NCBI RefSeq assembly: GCF_026340655.1
Contig: NZ_JAPEOZ010000001.1
Location: forward strand, 8,742,001-8,806,000
Reading direction: 5' to 3'
DNA from: Streptomyces sp. NBC_01275
GTDB lineage: Bacteria; Actinomycetota; Actinomycetes; Streptomycetales; Streptomycetaceae
DNA: 64,000 nucleotides
The notes under the pieces: model-generated
The model's database searches: none
What the model was told of the DNA's origin: nothing
What the model saw: only the letters and a program-made list of their open reading frames with translations
Translations under genes and position numbers: made by a program
Shown here: positions 46,145 through 53,561 of the stretch, in pieces
How positions within the stretch are numbered: the stretch's first letter is position 1
How the letters are laid out: each line of letters opens with the position of its first letter

Positions 46145-46171
46145 TGTCACATCCTCGGCCCCGGTCCGGTC
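46145..46171 (+). promoter_or_regulatory. ECF41-type promoter (P18)
   Basis: TGTCACA (46145-46151), 16-nt spacer, GGTC (46168-46171) then TA. Its present downstream sequence is a broken oxidoreductase. Confidence 0.85.
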
Positions 46172-46189
46172 TACCTAACAACAGGTGTG

Positions 46190-46400
46190 GCTTCGAAGCT
46201 CGTGAGGGTCTTGCCGAAGGAAGCCTTGATGCCCATGCGGAGGGTCGTGTCTTCGTGGACGAGTTGCTGCGCAGCGTCACCGACGAGCGGATCTTCGCCG
46301 TGGGCGACTGCCCGGGGGCCGCAGGCCCGAGCCGTACTCCCTGCGTACGTGGCACGGCGCGTCAGCCTCGAAGTACGGCTCCCGCAAGGCCATCGGTGCC
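46190..46400 (+). pseudogene. FAD-dependent pyridine-nucleotide oxidoreductase remnant
   Basis: The frame reads GRVFVDELLRSVTDERIFAV, then GDCPGAAGPS, matching the FAD-binding block (VDxxLRSV...VFAVGDC) of NDH-2/disulfide-oxidoreductase-type flavoproteins. Only this segment survives, directly below the well-preserved promoter P18. The end overlaps nothing coding until the LAL stop at 46451. Confidence 0.75.
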
Positions 46401-46450
46401 TGAACGCCGCAGTGCTGCCTGACGGATGCACGGACTTCCCCGGCCGCGGA

Positions 46451-49216
46451 CTAGGCCGACGTCGCCTCGCCTTCGAGCTGCGTGGTGTGGATCTCCTTGC
46501 GGGAGGAGATGCCGAGCTTCGAGAACACCTTGCGAAGGTGCCATTCGACGGTGTGGGGGCTGAGGAACAACTGGGCGCCGATCTCGGGGTTCGTGAGCCC
46601 TTCGGCGGCGAGACGAGCGATCTGCGCTTCCTGTTGTGTGAGGGCCGTGGGCGTCGCGACGGTATGTCTGCGGACCTTCGCTCCCGTGGCCTGCAGCTCG
46701 CTTCGCGCGCGTTCGGCGAACGCCTCGGCCCCCATCTGGCTGAACATCTCGTGTGCGAGGCCCAGCTGGGCACGGGCGTCGACTCGGCGGGTCTCGCGGC
46801 GCAGCCATTCGCCGTACGAGAGGTGTGCGCGGGCGAGTTCCACGCGGATGCGGGTGCGGCCGAGCCGCTCGATCGCCTCGCGGTAGAGATGCTCCGCGGC
46901 GTCGCCCTCGCTCAGGAGCGCCCGCGAGCGCGCTTCCACGCCCAGTGCCCAGTCTGTGCCACTGGCTTGTGTCGTCTCCGAGAGCTGCTCGAGCGCGTCG
47001 GCTGCCAGCTCGGGGGAACCGCTCCGTGCGGCCGCCTCGACCAGCTCGGCCAAGCCCCATTGCGGCGAGGCGAACTCCCACTGATGGGCGGCTGCCTGTT
47101 GGGCCGCAGCCAGTGCTTCCGTGTATTGGCCGAGGCCGTTGCAGAGCACCGCGTGGTACAGGTGCGTGACGGTGACGGCGGCCCCCTGGCCGCGCGGCAC
47201 GGCCTCGGTCATGATCGAGTCGATCAGCGTGCGGGCCTCGTGTTCGCGACCACGCCAGGCAGCCAGGCCGAGCGGCATGACCCGCGCCGGGGTACTCCCA
47301 GTCGCCGCACACACCGTTCCCACCTCCTCGATCAGCGACGCGGCCGCCGTGAGCTCCCCGGCGAGGAGGTGCATGTGTGCGCGGGATTCGAGCACATCGG
47401 GGAGGGTGCTGAGCGCGCCGGCCTCGCGGGTGATCGTCACGTGACGGGTCGCGACCACGTGCCACCGCTCGTCGTCCCACAGATCCGAAGCAAGAACCGA
47501 TGCGAGCCAGAGCCAGCGCAGCGCCTCCTGAACGGGTATCTCCTCGTCGCAGAACGCTTCGAGGACTTGCTCCATCATCGGCGCGGCAGCCGAGTATCCG
47601 TCGGTGAGACGCACGGCAAGGGCATCCAGCAGCATGTCGGGCATCCGCGGCAGCTGCGGCGGCGGCGCGCCGCGGGCAGCCTTGCCCACCTCCCGCAGGC
47701 CTGGGCCCCGCGCCAGGCGGCCGGAGAATATCGCCGCCGCGATGGCGTCCAAGTAGGTCTCACGGGCGAGTGCGACGTCGAGGCGGCCGAACCGGCGAGC
47801 GGCGGCGAGCAGCAGCGCAGAAGCCTCACTGCCGCGGTTCTGGGCGAACGCGATCTGGGCATGCAGCACATCGATCCGCGCGCGCCCGAGCTCATCGAGG
47901 GGTCCGGCCTCCGCTGTGGCAAGGAGAGCAGCCGCCGGCTCGAACGCCCCGGCGTGGAGCTTGGCCTGTGCAGCACCCACGGCGCGATGCGCACGTCGGG
48001 CAGGATCTTGCGTCAGCGTGGCCGCGCGCTGGAGGAACGCGGCCGCCGCCGCGATGCCGCCGCGCGCCTGAGCCCGGCCCGCGGAGCGCTCCAACTCGGC
48101 AGCCACCGTCTCGTCGGGTCCCGAGGCCGCGCCGGCCAGATGCCAGGCCCGACGATCGGGATCGAGCTGAGCGTCGGTAGCGTCGGCCAGTGCCTTGTGC
48201 ACCGCTCGACGGTCGCTCGGGCCCGCCGCGCGATAGGCCGCCGAGCGCACCAGCGGGTGCCGGAACCGTACCCGGGTGCCGAGTGTGATCAGCTCCGCTG
48301 CGTCGGCGTGCGACGCAGCTGCGTCGGCGTCGATACCCAGCCGTTCGGCCGCACGCCGCAACAACGTCACGTCGCCGACCGGCTCGGCGGCCGCGGTGCA
48401 CAGCAGACGTTGTGTCTCGGCCGGAAGCGACTGAACGCGGCGGAGGAATCCCTGCTCGATCTGGCTCGACAACGGTGACGCGTCCGGACGCCCGAAGCCG
48501 CCGGCCAGCTCCGCTGCGGTCAACCCGCGAGGCAGCTCGAGCAGGGCCAGCGGGTTGCCGCGTGACTCGGCGACGATGCGGTCGCGCACCCGCTGGTCGA
48601 GCGGCCCGGTGACGACCGAGTCGAGGAGTGTTCGGGAGTCGCTCTCGGTCAGCCCCGTGACGGACAGCTCGGGGAGGCTGCCAAGGGCCTGGCCGGCGCT
48701 GGGCTCGCGGAGGGCGAAGACGAGCACGACCGATTCCGCCAGCAGTCGGCGGGCGACGAACTCCAAGGTCAGCGCCGATGCGCGATCGAGCCACTGGGCG
48801 TCGTCGATGAGGCAGACCAGCGGCTCGTTCCCTCCGGCGTCCGCCAGGAGGCTCAGAGTGGCCAGGCCCACGAGGAACCGGTCGGGCGCATGGCCGGCGC
48901 GCAGCCCGAACGCTGTGCCGAGTGCGTCGCGTTGAGGCTCGGGCAAATGGTCAAGGCCGACCAGCAGAGGAGCGCAGAGCTGGTGCAGGCCGGCGTAGGA
49001 GAGCTCCATCTCGGACTGGACGCCGGCAACCCTGACCGTGCGGCATCCAGCACGATCGAGGAGGTATCTCAACAGCGCGGTCTTCCCGACCCCTGCCTCA
49101 CCGCGCAGAACCAGGACCCCACTACGCCCAGCCCTGACACCTGCCAAGAGGTCATCGAGAGCCCGGCATTCGTTATGCCTGCCGAGGAGTCCGGCTCTTG
49201 AAGCACTCCTCGCCAT
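46451..49216 (-). CDS. LuxR-family LAL transcriptional regulator (LAL-4)
   Basis: 921 residues from ATG 49216 (GGGAGCTGCC upstream; an ATG at 49228 is weaker). Opening SRAGLLGRHNECRALDDLL, Walker A GEAGVGKT near residue 40, Walker B LVCLIDDAQWLD near 135, long helical middle, HTH (LTQQEAQIARLAAEGLTNPE, LSPHTVEWHLRKVF) at the C-terminus. Closest relative in the window is the frameshifted gene at 13438; this copy is open throughout, so the frameshift there is a real difference between paralogues or an error. It interrupts the inverted block B between the aceE and methyltransferase positions. Confidence 0.9.
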   Translation of the reverse strand: MARSASRAGLLGRHNECRALDDLLAGVRAGRSGVLVLRGEAGVGKTALLRYLLDRAGCRTVRVAGVQSEMELSYAGLHQLCAPLLVGLDHLPEPQRDALGTAFGLRAGHAPDRFLVGLATLSLLADAGGNEPLVCLIDDAQWLDRASALTLEFVARRLLAESVVLVFALREPSAGQALGSLPELSVTGLTESDSRTLLDSVVTGPLDQRVRDRIVAESRGNPLALLELPRGLTAAELAGGFGRPDASPLSSQIEQGFLRRVQSLPAETQRLLCTAAAEPVGDVTLLRRAAERLGIDADAAASHADAAELITLGTRVRFRHPLVRSAAYRAAGPSDRRAVHKALADATDAQLDPDRRAWHLAGAASGPDETVAAELERSAGRAQARGGIAAAAAFLQRAATLTQDPARRAHRAVGAAQAKLHAGAFEPAAALLATAEAGPLDELGRARIDVLHAQIAFAQNRGSEASALLLAAARRFGRLDVALARETYLDAIAAAIFSGRLARGPGLREVGKAARGAPPPQLPRMPDMLLDALAVRLTDGYSAAAPMMEQVLEAFCDEEIPVQEALRWLWLASVLASDLWDDERWHVVATRHVTITREAGALSTLPDVLESRAHMHLLAGELTAAASLIEEVGTVCAATGSTPARVMPLGLAAWRGREHEARTLIDSIMTEAVPRGQGAAVTVTHLYHAVLCNGLGQYTEALAAAQQAAAHQWEFASPQWGLAELVEAAARSGSPELAADALEQLSETTQASGTDWALGVEARSRALLSEGDAAEHLYREAIERLGRTRIRVELARAHLSYGEWLRRETRRVDARAQLGLAHEMFSQMGAEAFAERARSELQATGAKVRRHTVATPTALTQQEAQIARLAAEGLTNPEIGAQLFLSPHTVEWHLRKVFSKLGISSRKEIHTTQLEGEATSA

Positions 49217-49367
49217 GGCAGCTCCCATATCAACGCACTCCGGCCGGTATGGTAGTACGTTTCACGATCGCTGCGCCTGCGGTGGTTGTGTGAGCAAGAT
49301 GAGTTCCGGCACAACCAGTGTGGCGCGTGCTACTCCCCGTGATGGCCGCCTGATCCGGATTTCGAAG

Positions 49368-49595
49368 GCACGGCGGCCGGTTGGAGCCGCTGCCCGACCG
49401 GGAGCCGGAGAGACTCGCCACCCGGCTCGCCCAGCACCCGCAGATCAAGGTGGTCTGCCGTGACCGGGCCCCCTTCCATGCCCAGGGAGCCTCGCTCCGG
49501 AAGCCCTCGTCGGGCGCATCCGCTCCTTTGCCCGGATGCTCACTCAGCGCGAAGGCAGGCAGATCACTGCTTCGGGTCGGACGACGGCTCGGACG
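49368..49595 (+). pseudogene. ISL3-like transposase remnant
   Basis: Two separate frames carry transposase-like pieces: EPLPDREPERLATRLAQHPQ then IKVVCRDRAPF (the DDE-domain segment with the ISL3-style LPDR.. and VVCRDRA motifs), followed in another frame by RIRSFARMLTQREGRQITA, near the end of such transposases. The middle is deleted. No terminal inverted repeats found. Confidence 0.65.
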
Positions 49596-49638
49596 GCGGC
49601 TCGGACGGAGGGTCGGACGGAGGGTCGGACGGCGGGTC
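49575..49638. repeat. Tandem 12-bp repeat, about five copies
   Basis: Imperfect copies of GGCTCGGACGGC (variants GGGTCGGACGGA). In one frame they would encode Ser-Asp-Gly-Gly repeats, but they lie between an IS relic and the aceE relic and are probably non-coding. Confidence 0.8.
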
Positions 49639-49639
49639 G

Positions 49640-50145
49640 CCCCCGACAGCGCCGCCTTCACCTAGGGGAGGCGCTCCTCACCCCGCGGCCGCGCCCGGTC
49701 AGAGCTCAAGGCGTCGCGGCGCAGCTCCGTCCAGGACGTCACCGACCAGACGTCGGCGTGGACTCCCCACGGGGACAGCAGAAGCTCCTGGGCCCTCAGC
49801 GGCCAGTGGATGGCCGTGCCGGAGTCCAGCAGCTGTATCTGCGGTCCGGCGCCATGGGGTGCTGCCTACCGGAACGGGTACACGCGCCCTCCAGGAACGC
49901 GCGGTGATGCCGGTTTCCATGGCGAGACGACCCGGATAGGGGGCCGGGACGGCGCCGGGATCGTGCTGATGCAGTCCGAGGACACAAGCCCGGGCAGGCC
50001 CGCTCCGGACATGGCCGCGTACGCGTGCACGCTCCGCAGCAGGTACACGGCGCGGTCTGGCCCGGCATGCCTGATGACGGCGTCGTGTGATGCATGCCAT
50101 TGCCTCGTTCCCTCGGCGTCGGGGCCGGGCAGCTGGCCGGCGGCC
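49640..50145 (-). pseudogene. aceE-like pseudogene with large internal deletion
   Basis: From about 50145 leftward the frame reads [32 protein letters not shown], as at the start of the intact gene at 6469 ([31 protein letters not shown]). It then jumps, after about 95 codons, to [40 protein letters not shown], matching intact residues of about 740-790, and stops. More than 600 codons are lost. It follows epimerase 50189 as the intact gene follows epimerase 5633. Confidence 0.9.
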
Positions 50146-50188
50146 GTCCGGACGAGATGTGCGCGGGAGGCAGCGCCGTGTCCGCGCG

Positions 50189-50929
50189 TCAGCGCTGCGC
50201 GAGCCATGCGCTGAAGGTCGTGTGACCGATGTGGGTGCCCGGTCCGGGCAGAAGCGCGCGCTTCCCCACTTCGGCGGCGAGGAGCCTGGCGCGCGCATCG
50301 GTGACGACACTTCTGGCGTCGCCCTTTGCGGCTAGGAGCTTCGCCGTGAGGTCGTCGAGGCGGTACTCCTCGGGGCCGGCCACCTCGAGCGTGCCCAACA
50401 GAGGCAGTCCCACAGCGACATGCGCGACGGCGGCGGCGACGTCGTCCGTTGCCACGGGACGGATCAGCGCAGGCGCGACGTGGACCCCGTCCGGGCGTGT
50501 GTCCGCCAGAGCCATGGCCTCGAGGGACTCGAAGGAGAGCGCGGCACGCACGATCGAATGAGGGATCGAAGACCGCCCTGCCTGGTACTCCTGCAACTCT
50601 TTCGCAAGGAAGTAACCCGACCGCAGCCGCCCGGCTCCCGCCACCGACAGGACCACGTGATGCTCGACGCCGGCCGAGGCCGCCGCGGCCAGGAGGTTGG
50701 CCGTCGCGATGCGGAAGAACCGCAGACCGGCTTCCTCGGTGCGGGTGGGCGCGTCGGTGACGTCCACCACCACCTCGGCACCGCGCAAGGCCTCGCCGAG
50801 ACCGCTCCCCGTGATCACGTCGACACCATGGCGGCGTGAGACGGGCACGACTTCCACACCATGGTCACGGAGTCTGGCAACCGTCCTGGAGCCGATCAGC
50901 CCCGTGGCCCCTGCGACAACGACTCTCAT
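50189..50929 (-). CDS. NmrA-like NAD(P)-binding epimerase/reductase (block B copy)
   Basis: 246 residues from ATG 50929 (GGGAGGAACC upstream). RVVVAGATGLIGSRTVARLR at the N-terminus, HHVVLSVAGAGRLRSGYF in the middle, FSAWLAQR at the end; collinear with and the same length as the 5633 protein. P19 lies 59 bases upstream, divergent from P20. Intact in both blocks, unlike most of its neighbours, so the two copies may have split substrates or conditions. Confidence 0.88.
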   Translation of the reverse strand: MRVVVAGATGLIGSRTVARLRDHGVEVVPVSRRHGVDVITGSGLGEALRGAEVVVDVTDAPTRTEEAGLRFFRIATANLLAAAASAGVEHHVVLSVAGAGRLRSGYFLAKELQEYQAGRSSIPHSIVRAALSFESLEAMALADTRPDGVHVAPALIRPVATDDVAAAVAHVAVGLPLLGTLEVAGPEEYRLDDLTAKLLAAKGDARSVVTDARARLLAAEVGKRALLPGPGTHIGHTTFSAWLAQR

Positions 50930-50987
50930 CCCGGTTCCTCCCGTCGAGGGGTCAGCGACCCCGACCCCGTGTACGTGCACTACATAC

Positions 50988-51014
50988 GACAGGGCTCACA
51001 CCAAGGTTGTGACA
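50988..51014 (-). promoter_or_regulatory. ECF41-type promoter (P19)
   Basis: Minus strand TGTCACA (51014-51008), 16-nt spacer, TGTC (50991-50988) then GTA. Drives epimerase 50189; counterpart of P3, which also has TGTC. Confidence 0.86.
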
Positions 51015-51048
51015 CCGAGCGGGGGAGCGTCACAGGAGTGACGACATC

Positions 51049-51075
51049 TGTCACACGAGCATGGCTTACGTGGTC
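51049..51075 (+). promoter_or_regulatory. ECF41-type promoter (P20)
   Basis: TGTCACA (51049-51055), 16-nt spacer, GGTC (51072-51075). Drives the miniature DUF5134 gene; counterpart of P2. Confidence 0.86.
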
Positions 51076-51141
51076 TTCACTTCGAGAGACGACCACGGAG
51101 GTGCAACACAGTGTCAAGCTCCGTGGGAGAGCACGACGAGC

Positions 51142-51456
51142 ATGATCGCCACTGACGTCGTGTGCTCCATGCCGACCGTGCTGTTCGCGGCCGCAGCTGT
51201 TCACGAGCTGCGGCACCGTGGCCGCCACCCACGCCGTTCACTCCACGGGGGAGCCGGCCACCCAACGATGCGGGCACCGGGGTACCGGTGCCCGCATCTC
51301 CTGGTGTGCGCCCTGAGGTCGCTCATGTGCGACATGCCGGGGCTGCGACGGAGTACGGGCGCCGCGACGAGTTCTTCCACCAAGAAGCTCTACGGCCACT
51401 TCTGGCAGGGCGCAATGCACCTGGGAACGGTCGTGATGCTCCTCATCCGTCAATGA
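51142..51456 (+). CDS. Miniature DUF5134-like gene (internal deletion)
   Basis: 104 codons, open from a good start (GGGAGAG before ATG) to stop. Beginning MIATDVVCSMPTVLFAAAAV and end LLVCALRSLMCDMPGLRR, FWQGAMHLGTVVMLL match both ends of the 185-residue gene at 4348 (MSATDVVYGMLTALF; LLTYALRSLTRDMPRLR; FWHGSTAMGTAIMLL). About 80 central residues, with most membrane helices, are replaced by a short basic stretch. Promoter P20 is intact. Could be a relic or an expressed truncated membrane peptide. Confidence 0.75.
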   Translation: MIATDVVCSMPTVLFAAAAVHELRHRGRHPRRSLHGGAGHPTMRAPGYRCPHLLVCALRSLMCDMPGLRRSTGAATSSSTKKLYGHFWQGAMHLGTVVMLLIRQ

Positions 51457-52141
51457 CAGTGCCATGCCGACCGGAGAAAGAGACGTGATGACGCCGATGA
51501 TCCGCAGAGCCGTGATTCCCGCCGCCGGGCTGGGCTCCCGGCTGCTGCCGCTGGCCCGGCAGGGCCACATCACGTACCTGGACCAGTACGGCCCGTACGG
51601 CAACGGCACCCCCGTGCTGAACGCGGGGCAGCCGGTCGGGGAACGCCTTGGCAGCCTCCTCCTGAGACAGGCCGGCCCGGAAGACGGCGATCAGCGCGGG
51701 GCGGGTCGACTCGTCCTCGCAGAAGGAGAGGAAGGTCCGGGCGATCCGCGCCCCGCGATCCCTCAGCCCGGCCTCCGGCTTCTCGTCCGTACGGGAGTCG
51801 AAGCGGAGGGACATGTCGATCCGGGAGGAAACGGCTTCCTGGAAGAGGCCGTCCTTACTGTTGAAGAAGTGGTGGACCAGTGCCGGGTCCACCTGCGCCT
51901 GCCGAGCGATTGCGCGCATCGTCGTGCCCGAATAGCCCTTGGCGGCGAAGAGTTCGAGTGCGGCCGCGAGGATCTCAGCCCTGGTACTGCTCTTTCCCGG
52001 ACGTCGGCCGCCGCCCCCTGAGAGCCGCCTCCCGGGGGATGCGGCAACGGGGCGGGCGGTGTTGCCGTTCGGGCAGGGGTCCCCGGCTCCGTCGCCGAGC
52101 GTGGAGGGCCCTACGCTGCGCACCGTGGCCGGGCCCCTCAT
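51443..52141 (-). CDS. TetR-family regulator with chimeric C-terminus
   Basis: The frame has 232 codons, but only the part right of about 51625 looks genuine. TetR HTH at residues 50-95 (TRAEILAAALELFAAKGYSG, MRAIARQAQVDPALVHHFF), then the start of the ligand domain (FLSFCEDESTRPALIAVFRA). After KAFPDRL the frame runs antisense through the galU remnant and loses meaning, so the ligand-binding domain is cut to about half. Its ATG overlaps the hydrolase stop by 4 bases, placing it at the end of the P21 operon. Confidence 0.7.
   Translation of the reverse strand: MRGPATVRSVGPSTLGDGAGDPCPNGNTARPVAASPGRRLSGGGGRRPGKSSTRAEILAAALELFAAKGYSGTTMRAIARQAQVDPALVHHFFNSKDGLFQEAVSSRIDMSLRFDSRTDEKPEAGLRDRGARIARTFLSFCEDESTRPALIAVFRAGLSQEEAAKAFPDRLPRVQHGGAVAVRAVLVQVRDVALPGQRQQPGAQPGGGNHGSADHRRHHVSFSGRHGTVIDG
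51488..51625 (+). pseudogene. GalU-like nucleotidyltransferase remnant
   Basis: From ATG 51488 (GGAGAAAGAGACGTG before it) the frame reads IRRAVIPAAGLGSRLLPL, the nucleotide-binding start of UTP-glucose-1-phosphate uridylyltransferases, then jumps to QYGPYGNGTPVLNAG, a later segment of the same family. The rest is absent. It follows the miniature DUF5134 gene by 31 bases, so probably the same transcript. Confidence 0.7.
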
Positions 52142-53076
52142 GGCAACGGGTCGCCTGGCGCGGCGGTCGCGCCGAGATAGGCGCGGATGGCCGCGATCAC
52201 AGTGTCGGCGGTGCGGTCAAGGTGGCTGCGGCCGTCGGGCAGCTGAGCCGTCGGGCTGATGTAGCTGCGCGGCCCGACGTGCGTGGCCGGGTCGAGCCGA
52301 TGCACGGTGATCTTCCCGGCGCGGTCGGCCCGGTTCCATCCACTACTACGGAACAGTCGCCAGCGCTGCGGGAAGATCCAGGTGCCGACCCGCTCGATCC
52401 GGTCGCTCGCGCTGGTGAGCCGATGCAGGTGCTCGGCATGGGTGAGATCGTTGGCGCCGTTGTGGAAGCCACCGAGCGTGATCAGCAGGAGTGGGCAGCG
52501 TAGCTGGGTGTGCAGCTCGTCGACCGCACCGGTGGCGACCTGGGCGCCGCCGCTGTAGCTGAGCAGCACCACGGGTGTACCGCTGTCGGGCCGGTAGCCG
52601 GCGAGCCGGAGCTGAGTGGCGATCTGGGAGCCGACGGCCCGGTTGTACAGGGGGCGGTAGCGGTGGTCGGCGGCGACGAAGGTCTGCACGACGTTGTGCA
52701 GGAAGAGCAGCAGCCCGATGCGGCGGCGCAGCCACGCCCACACCGGCCGGTCGGCGAGTGGGTCGGCCAGTGGTGAGTAGGGCTGCACTTGTCCCAGCAC
52801 CCGTAGCTCCGGCGCTCCGGCGATCAGGGCCTTGACCAGTTGGCCCCCGTCGCGGCTGTCCCGGACGCGGCGTTTGCCGATGCCGTCGAGGTAGACCAGG
52901 TAGGCATCGGGGGGACTGTCAGGGTCCGCACCCCGGGCGTAGGGAACGCCCTCCGGGAGTTCGGTGACAGGGGCCCGCCAGCCGGCGCCGTAGGCAAGAA
53001 CCTCGTAGCGGGCCAGTAGAGCTTCAGCCAGCAGAGCAGGCCCGATCACGCCGCCCCAGAGCAAGAAGTCGTTCAT
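52138..53076 (-). CDS. Alpha/beta-hydrolase-like membrane-associated protein
   Basis: 312 residues from ATG 53076. N-terminal hydrophobic helix (LLWGGVIGPALLAEALL), then a cytosolic domain whose VVLLSYSGGAQVATGAV near residue 175 is a G/S-x-S-x-G nucleophile elbow; a later DPATHVGPRSY and terminal His-containing segment complete a possible catalytic triad. Reads like a lipase/esterase acting near the membrane. Overlaps the upstream gene by 4 bases; part of the patatin-glycosyltransferase operon. Confidence 0.65.
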   Translation of the reverse strand: MNDFLLWGGVIGPALLAEALLARYEVLAYGAGWRAPVTELPEGVPYARGADPDSPPDAYLVYLDGIGKRRVRDSRDGGQLVKALIAGAPELRVLGQVQPYSPLADPLADRPVWAWLRRRIGLLLFLHNVVQTFVAADHRYRPLYNRAVGSQIATQLRLAGYRPDSGTPVVLLSYSGGAQVATGAVDELHTQLRCPLLLITLGGFHNGANDLTHAEHLHRLTSASDRIERVGTWIFPQRWRLFRSSGWNRADRAGKITVHRLDPATHVGPRSYISPTAQLPDGRSHLDRTADTVIAAIRAYLGATAAPGDPLP

Positions 53077-53561
53077 GCGATCGACTCCGGCGCTGCGGTC
53101 GCGCTGATCCTGACGACAAGACGCCGAACGGCCTCCACGGCGAGACCGAGCCCGGTCCCAGCGACGGCGCAGCAACCAGCGGCACTCCACCAGCCCAGCC
53201 CGCTCGCCGCGGCGAGCGGGCCGACCAGACCGGCCCCGACCCCCACAAAGAGCAAGAAGTGGAGCAAGGGCCCGAGCAACGGGAACGCCAGGACGGCGGC
53301 GAGCACCAGCGGGGCGACCAGGCTCGGTGTCCACACCAAGCCGGTGCCCGGTGGCGGTGAGGACAGCACCAGCTCGGCCAGCGTCCACGCGGTCAGCGGC
53401 CACAGAGCGAACACGACACCCTCGACGACGCCGGCAGGCAGCAGCAACCCCGCCACGAAAGTTCGCGACATGCCAGGCCTGCGCGCTACCAGAGGCAGGA
53501 TGCGCCCGGCGGTCTCCGACACCCCGGCGAACAGCAGCAGGACAACGACGGCGGGCGACAT
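53073..53561 (-). CDS. Small integral membrane protein in lipid/glycosyl operon
   Basis: 162 residues with about four transmembrane helices (AVVVLLLFAGVSETAGRIL, VVEGVVFALWPLTAWTLAEL and two Gly/Leu/Ala-rich spans). No family recognised. Start ATG overlaps the glycosyltransferase stop by one base and its stop overlaps the hydrolase start by four, so it is tightly co-translated with both. Probably the membrane component of the pathway encoded by the operon. Confidence 0.65.
   Translation of the reverse strand: MSPAVVVLLLFAGVSETAGRILPLVARRPGMSRTFVAGLLLPAGVVEGVVFALWPLTAWTLAELVLSSPPPGTGLVWTPSLVAPLVLAAVLAFPLLGPLLHFLLFVGVGAGLVGPLAAASGLGWWSAAGCCAVAGTGLGLAVEAVRRLVVRISATAAPESIA

Noticed and set aside
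49460-49939. A Ser-Asp-Gly-rich open frame over the 12-bp tandem repeat
   Set aside because: It lies over an IS relic and antisense to the aceE relic, with no plausible start; the repeat is better treated as non-coding.
51028-51054. CGTCACA at 51028
   Set aside because: Overlaps P20 and lacks a matching -10; chance occurrence or spacer sequence.
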